Assembly (NCBI GenBank): GCA_016946835.1
Contig: JACVTC010000028.1
Location: 1,183,001 to 1,247,000, forward strand
Direction of reading: 5' to 3'
Source of the DNA: Neocallimastix lanati (nom. inval.)
Taxonomy: Eukaryota; Neocallimastigomycota; Neocallimastigomycetes; Neocallimastigales; Neocallimastigaceae
DNA: 64,000 bases
Shown: piece after piece, positions 38,121-51,739 of the stretch
Layout of the letters: each line of letters begins with the position of its first letter
Numbering within the stretch: position 1 is the first letter of the stretch
The notes under the pieces: generated by a model
The model's input: the letters and a program-made list of their open reading frames with translations, nothing else
The model's database searches: none
What the model was told of the DNA's origin: nothing
Made by a program: the position numbers and the translations under genes

Positions 38121-38590
38121 CTCGAGAATTAAGATTTTCCTCAGGTTCCCATGATGTCTCTGATAGGGGAGATCCTTTCTATTTGATTAGATATTACGCT
38201 TTTCTGTAATGAGAATGTTTATCTAATATGTTCAACTTCATATTCCTCTTCATTGTCGACTGTAATAGGAGGTGGTTTTTAGTTTCTTTCAAAATGGTCT
38301 TCATAATATGGTTCGAGTTTTGAAACATGAATAATGGGATATATTCTAAGCTTCTATGATGAATCAAGTTTATAAGAAACAAGCCAAACTATACTTATAA
38401 TTTTAAATGGTCCTAACTTTCTAGGTTTGAATTTTTTATTGCCATTTTTAATTATGAGGGAGCTGTTGATCCAAACTTTATCATTATTCTTAAATTCAGG
38501 TGGTTCCATACGATAGTAATTCTTATAATTCTATTGTTTATTGACTGCACATTTAATATTTTCCTTTAGTTCTTTGGTATAAATAGTTAA
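38101..38590 (-). pseudogene. Ty3/gypsy integrase C-terminus and chromodomain relic
   Basis: The minus strand reads YYRMEPPEFKNNDKVWINSS, KPRKLGPFKIISIV and YPIIHVSKLEPYYED, the SH3-like integrase tail of Ty3 elements (GD.VW......P..KL.P...GPF.I......V..L.P..FHVS.L..Y). It continues, after shifts, with EEEYEVEHI and ETSWEPEENLNSRELLKEF. The last block is a chromodomain (E.EYEVE.I...R......YLVKWKGY....TWEPE.NL), the targeting module of chromoviruses. At least four stops and one frameshift are present, and everything upstream of the integrase tail is gone. Confidence 0.85.
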
Positions 38591-38622
38591 AAAATTAATT
38601 TAAGTAATTTATAATTGTCAAA

Positions 38623-38662
38623 AACTCTTAAAAGAATTTAACAAAAATAATTAAATACTTAT
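38623..38662. repeat. Inverted repeat arm, right
   Basis: Mirror of 38081-38120. The arm duplicates the terminal coding bases of the relic in opposite orientation, so it is not an ordinary LTR. Confidence 0.92.
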
Positions 38663-38902
38663 CAATTATAAAACCTAGAAAATGAATCAATAAAAAATAT
38701 ATTTTTCAATTACTTTATTATTATATTATTATTTTATTCAATATATATACTTAATTCTTCTATTAATATCAAAATTTTTTTATAATATTTAGTTCTGTTT
38801 ATTATTAATATTAATATGAAAATTTATTAACATATTGTAATTTTATTATTTTATCATGTATTAATTATTATTATACTTCACGTTAAATTTGTTAATATCA
38901 TG

Positions 38903-38937
<35 letters not shown>

Positions 38938-39089
38938 ATTATTAATTATTATTATTAATCACCTAAGAAAATCGCACTTTAAGAAATTTATGGATAAGAA
39001 ACATTTTATTTAATTTTAAAAATCCAATAACAAATTTCACTGATAATCAAGTAGTAAAACAGAAGTAGAAAATAGACAGGTAAACTCAA
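38663..39089. other. A+T-rich spacer
   Basis: An ATT/AATT-rich tract at 38900-38960 and no gene. Slightly mixed composition from 38960 leads into the copia relic. Confidence 0.4.
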
Positions 39090-39235
39090 AATTAAAACAT
39101 ATAAACGTAAAATTTTATTTTAATCGAGGCCTTATTAAAATCAAAGAATTGCTTTAAAATATATTAGTACTGAAAATCTGTTATCTGATGCATTAACCTA
39201 AAAATATAGACATATAAACGGACCTTAAATGTCAA
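39090..39235 (+). pseudogene. Copia RNase H C-terminal relic
   Basis: One frame gives KHINVKFYFNRGLIKIKEL and, after a shift, LKYISTENLLSDALT then KYRHING. This matches the end of copia polyproteins (KHID.RYHF.RE.........I.T..Q.AD..TK). It ends about 100 bp before the islet element begins. Confidence 0.65.
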
Positions 39236-39954
39236 ATTCTCGAACATAATTTTTTGATAAACTAGTAAATTAAGTTTAAAAGGATTACGTTAAATATAAC
39301 TAAATCAATTTTTTCGGAATCTAGTGCGTTTCCCAATCGTGCATTTCGCAATAGCGTATTTCTGTATGGGGAGTGTGCATTTCGAAAATTTTTATTACAA
39401 AAATTTGTATTTTCTTGTATGGCTTAAATATTTTTAATTTTAAGCCACTTAATTTTATTAAAAATTTAATGAATAATAATTAATTAATTAAATAAATAAA
39501 ATTACAATTCTCAAAAATTTTCAAACACGTAATCTTACGTGGGGCGTATATCTAATTGTATCATAATTTTGTGGCTTTTTTCTACAATTTTTAAAAAGCC
39601 ATATATTCACAATATGGCGTGAATAATAAATGTGGTGATATTTTATGACAAAATTTATAAGCCACCAATAATTTGGCGAAATTCAACTGGACGAAATTCA
39701 ACTTTTGGCGAAATACAACACTTCAATAAATAATAATTAGGTTAGGTATTTCTATTTAACATTGAAAAATAAAATAAAAAATAAATAAACATTTTATTTT
39801 TAATGCTTAAAAAATAAAATAAAAATAAGAAATAAGAAAACTTTTTTTTTAAACATTAATAAACAAGGTATTAATGTAGTAATTATATATATATATATAT
39901 TTTTATTTAATTTTCTAAAAAAAAGTTTTTTTAGTCATAATAAACGGGTGTGGG

Positions 39955-39999
39955 GCATTTCGCCAAATTGCATTTCGCCAAATTGCATTTCGCCAAATT
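39955..39999 (+). repeat. Three tandem 15-bp units GCATTTCGCCAAATT
   Basis: Three perfect copies in a row: 39955-39969, 39970-39984, 39985-39999. Confidence 0.97.
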
Positions 40000-40133
40000 G
40001 AGAATTATTAAATAAATAAATAAATCAATAAATAAAATTAATTATCATTAATATCGCATAAAAACAATTTTAAAAAAAAATATATTTTGAATTAATATTT
40101 ATTTATTTATTCTTTATTTATATCAATACTCTA

Positions 40134-40259
40134 CTTGTCGAAATGCAACCTGGCGAAAAGCAACTTGGGGAAATGCAACTTGGGGAATTGCAACATTTTA
40201 ATACTACGCCACTTGGCGAAATGCAACCTGGCGAAATGCAATTTGGGGAAATGCAACTC
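40134..40259 (-). repeat. Seven inverted 15-bp units, GGCGAAATGCAAC type
   Basis: Four units (40134-40193) and three units (about 40212-40257) are the complement of the 39955-39999 repeat with GGCG or GGGG and AAATG, AAAAG or AATTG variants. The two blocks are split by an ATTTTAATACTACGCCA spacer. Confidence 0.93.
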
Positions 40260-40480
40260 TCCCATAATAAACGTTTGTCTTAATTATTTTTATTATTATT
40301 TAAAAATTTATTTATTCATTTATAATTTATTTATTCATTTATTTATTTATCACATTATAATACGCCATGTTTTCCGAAATACACTACAACAAAATACAAA
40401 TTTATGTAATAAAAATTTTCGAAATGACACACCCCCTTTCTGTATGTGGGGTATTTCTGTATGTGGCTTGCTTTTAATAG

Positions 40481-41606
40481 ATAATAAATAGTAATTATAT
40501 ATTAAATTAAATTTTTAATTTGAAATATAATTTCATTGTTAGTAATAAAATATTTTATATATGACAAACATTTTCATTTAATAAGCCATAATTAATATAA
40601 AAGAAATGTAATTTCCTAAAATTATCTGTAAAATGATAATAACAATAATAAAAATAACATAAATGAAGTAGTTTATATATAAATTTACAATCAAAAAGCT
40701 AATTTAAATAATAATAATATAAAATAAAATAAAAATTTTATTATTGTTTATTATTATTTTGTTTCATTTTTTTATTAAAATTTTCTTTAAATTAAAATTT
40801 ATAATATTAAAATTTTTAATTTTATTATATTGATAATATTTCATAATATATACAATATATAAATTATGCACTATTAATGATAACAACAAAATTATTTTTA
40901 ATATAAAATTCTTTAAAATATAAAGATAAAAATATATAAGAATTTTATTTTATTTTATTTAATTCTATTTTATTATTATTTTTTTTATAATAAGTAAATT
41001 CCATAGGAAATCTAATTTTATTTATATTAACAAATATTGAAAAAGAGAAATTAAATGTAAATAAATGAATAAATAAATCAATAAATCAATAAATAAATAG
41101 ACAAATATGTATTATTTTGGAATCAATATTGTATGAATTCTTTGAAATTAAAAATTATTTGAATATGGTGCTGCTTATTATAAATTCAAGACGAAGCAGA
41201 GATGTATAATTGATCAAATAAACAATATTTTTATTAAATTAGTAAAGAACTATTAAAAATATATAAATTTAAAGGTTTACTAATGAAATAAAATATAATT
41301 TAATTTTTTATTTCATTCTAAATCATAAAATAAGAAGATTTATTATAAAATTTAAAGGACAAATATATATATTTTAATATTTAAAATTCTAAATTAAAAT
41401 ATTAATATTGATAATAAAATACTTAAATATTAGAATATATATGGAAATAATTTTATTTTTAATTAACAAATTAGCAAGCATATTATTATATAAAAAATAA
41501 TTTAATTCAGTATATTAGTAATTATTGAAGTTTTGCACATATGTAAAATAATTATATTAAATGGTCATTTTTCTATAATATACATTTTTATTAGAATATA
41601 ACAAAA
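40481..41606. other. Spacer upstream of PRE4
   Basis: A+T-rich, with no repeat array or gene. ACAAAAATGA surrounds the PRE4 start. Confidence 0.45.
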
Positions 41607-43361
<1,755 letters not shown>

Positions 43362-43367
43362 GCATTA

Positions 43368-43407
<40 letters not shown>

Positions 43408-43875
43408 TTTTTTTTGTATTCCGTTATTACTATGATTATAATAAATATAAATGTTATTTTTTTGATATATATATTATTACTATAACATAAAGTAATAAAG
43501 TAGTATACTCATCTATATTTTATAAACAAAAACAAAAAATATTTATAAAGATAATAACTATAATAATAATAAATAATAAATTAAAACGAAAATATTAAAC
43601 AAATATGTTTATCATTTCAAATATTTTATTCATAATCCAAATTATTATTTTTTATATATTGTTTTTATCATAATAATTACAATAAAATAATAAATCATGA
43701 GAAAAAAAAAAAAAAAAAAAGCTAATAAATAAATGAAAGTAATAATAATAACAACCATAATTTGAATTTATAAGAAATGGGATAAACCGATATATAAAAA
43801 TACATAATAATATAATAATATCAGATTAATATATGATTGTATATAAATAATATATATATATATTTTATTTAAAAA
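43362..43875. other. A+T-rich spacer 3' of PRE4
   Basis: An AT array and T run at 43370-43415; no gene. Confidence 0.45.
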
Positions 43876-44075
43876 TCAATGATAGTTAAAATAAAAAATA
43901 AAAAAATAAAAAAATAATAAAAAAAATAAAAAATAAAAAAAATAAAAATAAAAAATAAAAAATAAAAAATAAATAATAAAAAATAAAAAATAAAAAATAA
44001 AAAATAAAAAATAAAAAATAAAAAATAAAAAATAAAAAATAAAAAATAAAAAATAAAAAATAAGAAATAAGAAAT
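43876..44075. repeat. AAAAAAT heptamer array
   Basis: AATAAAA/AAAAAAT units for about 180 bp. The minus strand is open only because the repeat lacks stops. Confidence 0.93.
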
Positions 44076-44479
44076 AATAATTGTAAAGTAACAAAATATA
44101 ATTATAAAGGGTTTTGAATTTTCGTTAAAAAATTAGTTTCTATACTCGTTTTAGTTTTTTATTTATTTATTTACTTATTTATTAATAAATTCATTTTCAC
44201 ATTATTCATTAACGAAAAAAGCACCTAGATTAACAATATCCAAACACAATAATAAATTTCCTGGAGAAATAAATTTTGTTGAGAAAATGTTCATTATACA
44301 AGTACTCCTGTTTTTAGATTAATTAAATACAAGTTAAAATTTGGTTTTAAAAAATTTATTCAATGTCTATCTCCAAAATATTTGAAATTTTATTTTATTT
44401 TTTATTTTTATTTTTATTTTTATTTTTATTTTTTTATTTTTATTTTTATTTTTATTTTTATTTTTTTTTTATTTTTTTT
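44076..44479. other. Spacer with TTTTTA hexamer array
   Basis: TTTTTA units at 44393-44480. The stretch 44215-44350 is less biased and may be LINE-derived, but no domain is visible. Confidence 0.4.
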
Positions 44480-45226
44480 TTATTTTGGATGAATTAAATA
44501 TGGATTCTAATTTAATGTGAAACCTTTTATAAAATTAATAAATATTAAATTGGTATTAAAAGGTTCCCTAATATGCTGTCATTGTATGGAAAATAACAGT
44601 ATATCTAATATTATACACTGGATACTTTTTTATCCCAAAATTTGAAGAATTTAGGTAATAACTCATTCAATTTATTGATGGAGTTTTATTAATTTTTCTC
44701 TGATTGTCATAAGAAATCTTTGAACATTCCTGATGATAAAAAGAAAGATTTTGATGATGATATTAATTTTTATGTAGTATCTCCTTCTTGGCAGAAATGC
44801 GGTAAATGAAATCTTAAAGATAGGTTCAAGGGAAAAAAAATGTTTTATTAATAATATTTTTCAATCTTCTTTGAGAGTTTTCTTTCAGATTTCATTTTTT
44901 TTGGCGGAATTCCTTACTAATGTTATCCTTATTGTGATTAGTAATTTTAACGCTATAGCCAATTTGTATACCATAAAACCTACAGATGTTAAGAGTGTCG
45001 ACATCGAAACGATAAGGCAAAAAAGAAATTACGATACAGTTTTGAATGACAATTTTTATCAACATGGGATTATCATCGATTAATGGGAAGAGTTAAATGT
45101 CGTTTCGTTCTAGAAACTCATAATATAGTTCTTTAATATTAATATAAATTTCATATATTTTATTTTCATGTATTTTATTATTTATTTTATTAATATATAT
45201 TATTAAATAAAATTTATTCCTAGTTT
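44480..45226 (+). mobile_element. LINE 3' fragment, copy 4
   Basis: It has CHCMENNSISNIIHWILFYP near 44580-44635, a Cys/His arrangement like the zinc-binding end of LINE ORF2 (C..C......H....C). It continues with an open frame 44871-45083 (DIETIRQKRNYDTVLNDNFY) and ends GGAAGAGTTAAA...ATTAAATAAAATTTATTCCTAG. It matches 27800-28173 closely but lacks a long poly-A. Confidence 0.8.
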
Positions 45227-45451
45227 AAAAAAAATTTTATATATTCATTAGCTAAAATTTTAAATTAATTTAAGCTTTTTCTTAAATAAATATGAATTTA
45301 TTATTAGCTGACCTGAAGTTGTATATATGAATTATTGATGCACATGATATACATGAATCTAATATTGTAATCTAAAATTTATTAATCATAAATTTAAGTA
45401 TGTTAACATTTATAAATCAGTTCGAAGTAATAAATAAAATCTTAAAATGAC
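45227..45451. other. Spacer
   Basis: No gene or repeat seen. Confidence 0.35.
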
Positions 45452-46327
<876 letters not shown>

Positions 46328-46560
46328 TTATTTATTTAATTTATAATTACTAATATTATATTTTGTTAGAATATGTGAAATGTATGAAAAATAAGCTTCA
46401 AATGTATTGAAACATATTGTAATATAAATAATGTATAAGCCACAATGTATTAATATAAAAGCATTCAATTTATAATAATTAAGTGCTAGTAACTCTTTAT
46501 CATAAAATATATTAATAAAATTGACATAATTATAAACCATAAATTCATAACTCTTAACAT
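46328..46560 (-). repeat. Dispersed repeat, copy 2, with 70-codon frame
   Basis: On the minus strand 46540-46328 is open: MVYNYVNFINIFYDKELLAL, then HCGLYIIYITICFNTFEAYF. The plus strand at 19907-20070 is homologous at the DNA level (TGTGGCTTATACATTA shared). Two diverged copies 26 kb apart, in opposite orientation, suggest a mobile origin. No known domain. Confidence 0.6.
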
Positions 46561-47093
46561 ATTTTTAATTAAACTTTTTTTATCCAAAAATTTAAATTAT
46601 TATTTACTTAATATAAAGTTCTATTTATTTGAAGATTTTAATAGATTTTAATTTCAATATATTTATTTAAAAATAAAAAATTTATTCATTTTTATATATT
46701 ATTTATATTTTTTTGTAAATTAAATTATAGTATATTATAAATAATATATAATAAATAAAATATAATATTAATAAGAATAAATATTAATTGTTTTAAAATA
46801 TTTAAATTGAGTTTGATATTTTTATTAATTAAGAAATAAATAATAATAATAAATAATAAAATAAAAAAAAAAAAAAAAAAAAAGAATAAAAGGAGGAAAA
46901 TATATTATAAGAAATTATATGAATTAACATATTTTTTTATATTATACAAATATTAAAAATAATTAAAAATAAATAAAAAAAAATAATAAAATTAGAAGAT
47001 ATAATAGAAAATGTTTATTTATTTATTTGTTAGTTCATTTGTTTGTTTTGCTTTATAATTATTACTACTTAATAATATTAAATATATTTAGTC
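46561..47093. other. A+T-rich spacer
   Basis: Poly-A at 46863-46883 and TTTATTTATTTGTTAG words at 47016-47050; no gene. Confidence 0.4.
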
Positions 47094-47915
47094 TTATGAA
47101 GAGTTATTATGAATGGATGAATTCTATATTATATATATAAATATAAAAATATTACTATTTAGTAAATTATATTAATGTTATTTTAGAGAATACTTTAAGA
47201 AAAATTACCAAAATATTAGGTCTTAATCTTAATTTTGAAGGTTGTCTTAGCTTTGAAATTGGTATAGCTTGTTTTCTTGGTTCAACAGGTTTAATTTCAA
47301 CAACATTTTGTAAATTATTCATTGGATCATTTCTTAAATTTACTAAATAAAATAAACAAAATATTTAATTAAAATGTTAAATTTTAAATATAAAATATAA
47401 AATATACAATTAAATCACATTTTGTAATTTATTAAACTTAATAAATATGAAAATGTATAATTCAGTTAATTATACTTACAATATTCATCGTATAATTTTC
47501 TAGGAACTTTCGACGGCATAGGTAGCTTAGTATTAAGTCTTGCATATTTTGCAACTCTAAAAGTGGATGCAGGATTGCTAAGTTGTTGTTCCAATGTTGG
47601 AGATTCGGATCTGGGTATATTTAAAAGTGAATTTTTTGATTTTTTAGAATCTTTTTGAGTCTTATTAGTTTTATTATTTGGATAAAATTGAGAAAAGGTT
47701 GGTATAGAACTACGTTTATATTGATGTAACAATGAAGTATTATTGGGTGAATTTGATGAAGAAGATAATTTTAAATTTAAAGAAAAAGAATCTGAATTTA
47801 AATTCTTTATACTGTCTAATGAAAAAGGTTTTTTCTTAGATGGTGGCCTTTTTTCTTTCTCACTTGAAATTTCCAATTGATCAAAACTTGTTGAATTTAG
47901 TATTTCACTCTATAA

Positions 47916-47969
<54 letters not shown>

Positions 47970-47986
47970 TTATAAATAGATTATTA

Positions 47987-48061
<75 letters not shown>

Positions 48062-50142
48062 ATTAATAAATAAATTAATAATAGTTTTTAGTAATTTTCT
48101 TCTAAATTTTTAGTAATAAAATATAAGATTAATTATTATTTACAGCTTCATCACTGTCATCATCATTTAAATTGATCTTTTTTGAATCATTGTTAAATAA
48201 ATTCTCTTGATTTATTTTTATTTCTGGTTCAAAGTTGGTTTTAGTATTAAAATGAAATGTGGTATCATTTAAAATATTTCCTTTTGACTTATTATCATGC
48301 TTCTCATTTCTTTTTAATCTTTCTCTTATTTCTTCTATCTTTTTATCTATTTCAGCATTTCTTGTATTATTAAAACTAAAATGATTTAAATTTAACGAAC
48401 TTAAAGATCTTCTTTTTTCAATTGATTTTAATCCTTTATTTTCACCATAAAATGATGAATTATCATTACTAAATGAATTGATTTTTTTACTTTCTGATGG
48501 TTTATCATTACTAAATTTAGAAAAACTATCATTTGAATTACTACTTAAAAATGAAGGTGGTGAATGATGAAGCTTTTCAAATGATAGTTCCATATCAGGT
48601 GTTCTTGTTTCAGAATGATTATTTGACAAATTAGTCATATTGTTATTTATATTCCTTTCTAATCCATTTGAATCTTTAGAAGTAATGTCATTTTTAGTAT
48701 TTGCAATTGAATTTTTATTATTAATATCTTTATTTAATGAAGCAAATTTTTCTTTATAAAAAGCTGGTTTATTTAAATTTGAAGAATATTCGTTATTAAT
48801 ATCTTGTTTAAATTTATACTTTTCAAGATTATTGTTAACATTTGAATAATCATTACTTTTATTGTTTTGCTTTAATATACCACCAGAATTTATAAATGGT
48901 TTTATTGTATTAGTTGTAAGAAAATCTTTTGGCACATCTAAACTATCACCAGTTTTAAGAGAGCCTATATTTTCTAAATTTAAATCTGTCTTAAAAAGAT
49001 TATTATCTTCTAATATATTCAATTCATGTTCCTTCTGTAATAAACCATTTTTATTTTCTACTATATCCAAAAAGCTTTTATTTTCGATATCTTGTAATAA
49101 AATTATGAAATTATTATTAATTGATAAAAATAAAATAAAGAAAAATAAATAAAAAATAAAAATTAATTATAAACAAAAATTTATTTTAAACTTATTTCTA
49201 TATAAGTTTCAAATTACCATTATTTTCTGAAGTATATTTCTTATCATGTTCATTAAGATTAAAATCCACAGTTGTATTCTCATTATTATTAACAGCATTA
49301 TTAGATATTGTTGAAATTAAATGGTTATTAGAATTTGAATGAAATGCTTCCGGTATATGTAATTTATTATTATTATTGGAAAAAGAAAAATCTACTGAAT
49401 TTAAACTACAATTAGAACTAATTATACTTGTATTATAATTACTATTATAATTGTTACTGTTAATATTATTATTATTATTGTTATCAATACTATTATTGTT
49501 GCTGGTGTTATTAATATTATTATTACTATTGATACTAATATTATTATTACTAAATATTTTATTTTTAAATGGAGATCTAAATTATATAAAATATATAGAT
49601 AAAATTATTAATAAAAGTTATTTTAAATTTTTAATCTTTTGATTTTTTTAATATATACTTTAAAATCCAGGAATATTTTTCTTTTTCATATGATTCTAGT
49701 TCAATTTCTATAGTAGCATCTTCTTCCCCATGTTCAAGTGAAAAGGAAGGTTGAACATCAGTAATTAATTCTTCATTTTCTAAATATATATATATATATA
49801 ATAAATTAATATATTATTAATTAATACACAACAAAGTAATTATACTTTTATTATATTATTACCATTTTCGAGAGGTATTAAAATTTCAGTATCGCTTTCG
49901 TCATCCATACTATTGAATGGCAACTGTATATTTCTGGAATTGTTATTAGTACTTATTATTTTACTTTTATTAAGACCATTTTGAAAAAAAGATAAATTAT
50001 TATTATTATCAATATTATTGAATTGAAATAGTGAAGTAGTATTGTTTAAATTTTCAAATGAATTTTGATTATTTTTTATATTTTCTAAATCAAAATCATC
50101 ACGTACTTGTGATAAATCGATAACATCGTCATCAATATCCAT
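47094..50142 (-). CDS. Asn/Ser-rich protein of unknown function, 7 exons
   Basis: Exons on the minus strand: 50142-49863, 49779-49659, 49576-49218, 49090-48144, 47909-47480, 47342-47209 and 47123-47094, 766 residues. The first six junctions keep frame and have GT-AG signals. The last splice is less sure; without it the protein ends at 47167 with a hydrophobic tail. The start MDIDDDVIDLSQV is acidic. Residues about 135-260 are Asn-rich. A charged helix (DKKIEEIRERLKRNEKHDNK) may form a short coiled coil. Near 590 lies a basic patch RPPSKKKP, a possible nuclear signal. SSIP (636-639) in a Ser/Pro/basic setting fits the SxIP motif bound by EB1-family proteins, and the tail repeats SKLRQPSKLRLRP. 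I do not recognise a family; a microtubule-tip or nuclear scaffold role is only a guess. Confidence 0.75.
47922..48062. repeat. (ATT)n and (AATA)n arrays in an intron
   Basis: An ATT array (47922-47968) and an AAATA array (47989-48062) make up most of intron 4 of the Asn/Ser-rich gene. Confidence 0.95.
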
Positions 50143-51739
50143 TATAATGATAATATTTAATATTAATTGTTCAAATGATATATATAAAAATGATTACAAA
50201 ATTTATAACGGAATAAATTTAATTGATAAAAACATATATTTAATATATTTATAAAATAACTTTGCAAATATAATTTTTCTCTTTCCGAAAATTACTTAAA
50301 TCAGATATTATCAGATACTATTCTATTAAAAATTAAAATATATAAAAAAAATATCTATTGTAATTAATATTTAATAAAAACAAACAAATATTTTATAAAA
50401 AATCAATAAAAAAATTATATTAAAGACATATAAAGTTATAATTTTTAAATTATATTTCTCCTCTGTTTTAGAATTGCTATTGTATTTTATTTTACTTTTA
50501 ATTAATCAATTTGTTTGTATAAAAATATATTATATATTATTGAAAATATATCATTTCTAACTTTTTTTTTAAATAGCTGAACTTTTTTTTTCATTATTTC
50601 AAAATTTATCTTTTTTGAAAATTAAATATAAAAAAAATATAAATACTATCAGAAATAATAATTAATATTTTTTTTATATATATATATCGACTCTTTGTTT
50701 TAATTAGTTGCTGTATTACTTAATTTTTCATATAGATTAATAACCTAAATTCATCTTTTAATAAAAAAGAAAAAAAATTTTAACATATATATTTTTTTCT
50801 TTAAAATTTTTTAATTATTTAAATATTTAAACACATATATTAAAAAAATAATTAATTTAAAAATAAAACTTAAAAAAACGAAAAAAAAAAAAAGACTAAA
50901 TTAATTAAACATATTAAAAACTATGGAACGAATAGGGCATAAATAAATTAAAAATATAAGCAATTTTAAAAAATATGAAAAATATATTTTTATAATGAAT
51001 TATAGAATTGTATATAATTCCATATATGGGTTTATATATTTAAAATTAATAATTTTTATATTCTATTTATTTATCTATTATATATTTTACAACATTATAA
51101 AAGAAAAAAAAAAAACTTTATTGATATAATTAAAGTATTTTTAATTATTTTTTAATAGCCAATTTATTTTATAATTATATATTTTTAATGTATGAATATT
51201 ATTTTTTTTATTTAATCCATATCACTACCTCTTAATTATTATAATTATATATATAATAAACATATTCTCTATTTTCGTAATTTATATGAATTATTACGAA
51301 TTCAATTTTTTATGATATACTATGAAAAAAAATTCTATTTCATTTAATGATACTATGAAATATTAATATATTTTGTATTGGATGAAAATATATGAACAAA
51401 TAATTTATTTATTAATTAATTATACTATTTTTCAAATTTTTAAAATTATTTAATAAAATCTATTATTTATTTTTAATTATTTAAATATAATTTATTATAT
51501 TTATTTTTCTTTATATAAATTTAATTTATTAATATTTATAAATATTATTATTAAAATATAAAAAATAAAAATTTTATTATTTTTTAAAGAAAATATTTCA
51601 ATTTGAAATATTGGTATATATACATATATATATTTTTTATTGATCTTTATTCTTTAAAGACAAATAATTATAAAATAATTTTAAATTAAATAATTATATG
51701 TATATTATTAGTTAATAAATATTAAATTATAACAAAATA
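50143..51739. promoter_or_regulatory. Divergent intergenic region between the Asn-rich gene and PRE7
   Basis: 1.6 kb separate two genes transcribed away from each other, so both promoters must lie here. The sequence is simple A+T. TATA-like words are everywhere, so none can be chosen. A short less-biased patch (TCAGATATTATCAGATACTA) lies at about 50300. Confidence 0.35.

Larger units (their letters stand above)
39330..40480. mobile_element. Islet element with 42-bp terminal inverted repeats
   Basis: Left TIR 39378-39419 (CATTTCGAAAATTTTTATTA, ending TTTTCTTGTA) and right TIR 40385-40426 are complementary with two mismatches in 42. Inside the left TIR follows a hairpin TGGCTTA/TAAGCCA (39420-39447). 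Further in are AAGCCA, GGCGAAATTCAACT and GGCGAAATACAAC words at 39590-39720, three exact tandem copies of GCATTTCGCCAAATT (39955-39999), an A+T spacer, and seven inverted 15-bp units of the GGCGAAATGCAAC type (40134-40193 and 40212-40257). No transposase is encoded. It may be a non-autonomous DNA element, or an array of protein-binding sites spread by one. Confidence 0.75.

Noticed and set aside
39955-40259. CRISPR-like 15-bp repeats
   Set aside because: Units are directly tandem without spacers and occur in both orientations.
40135-40491. 118-codon frame with Cys-Asn-Leu pentapeptide-like repeats (KCNLAKCNLGKCNL)
   Set aside because: The peptide period is only the translation of the 15-bp DNA unit, which is also present inverted at 39955-39999; the rest of the frame is A+T noise.
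43876-44094. 72-codon Phe/Leu/Tyr frame on the minus strand
   Set aside because: Translation of an AAAAAAT heptamer array.
48862-49152. 96-codon plus-strand frame
   Set aside because: Antisense shadow of exon 4 of the Asn/Ser-rich gene.
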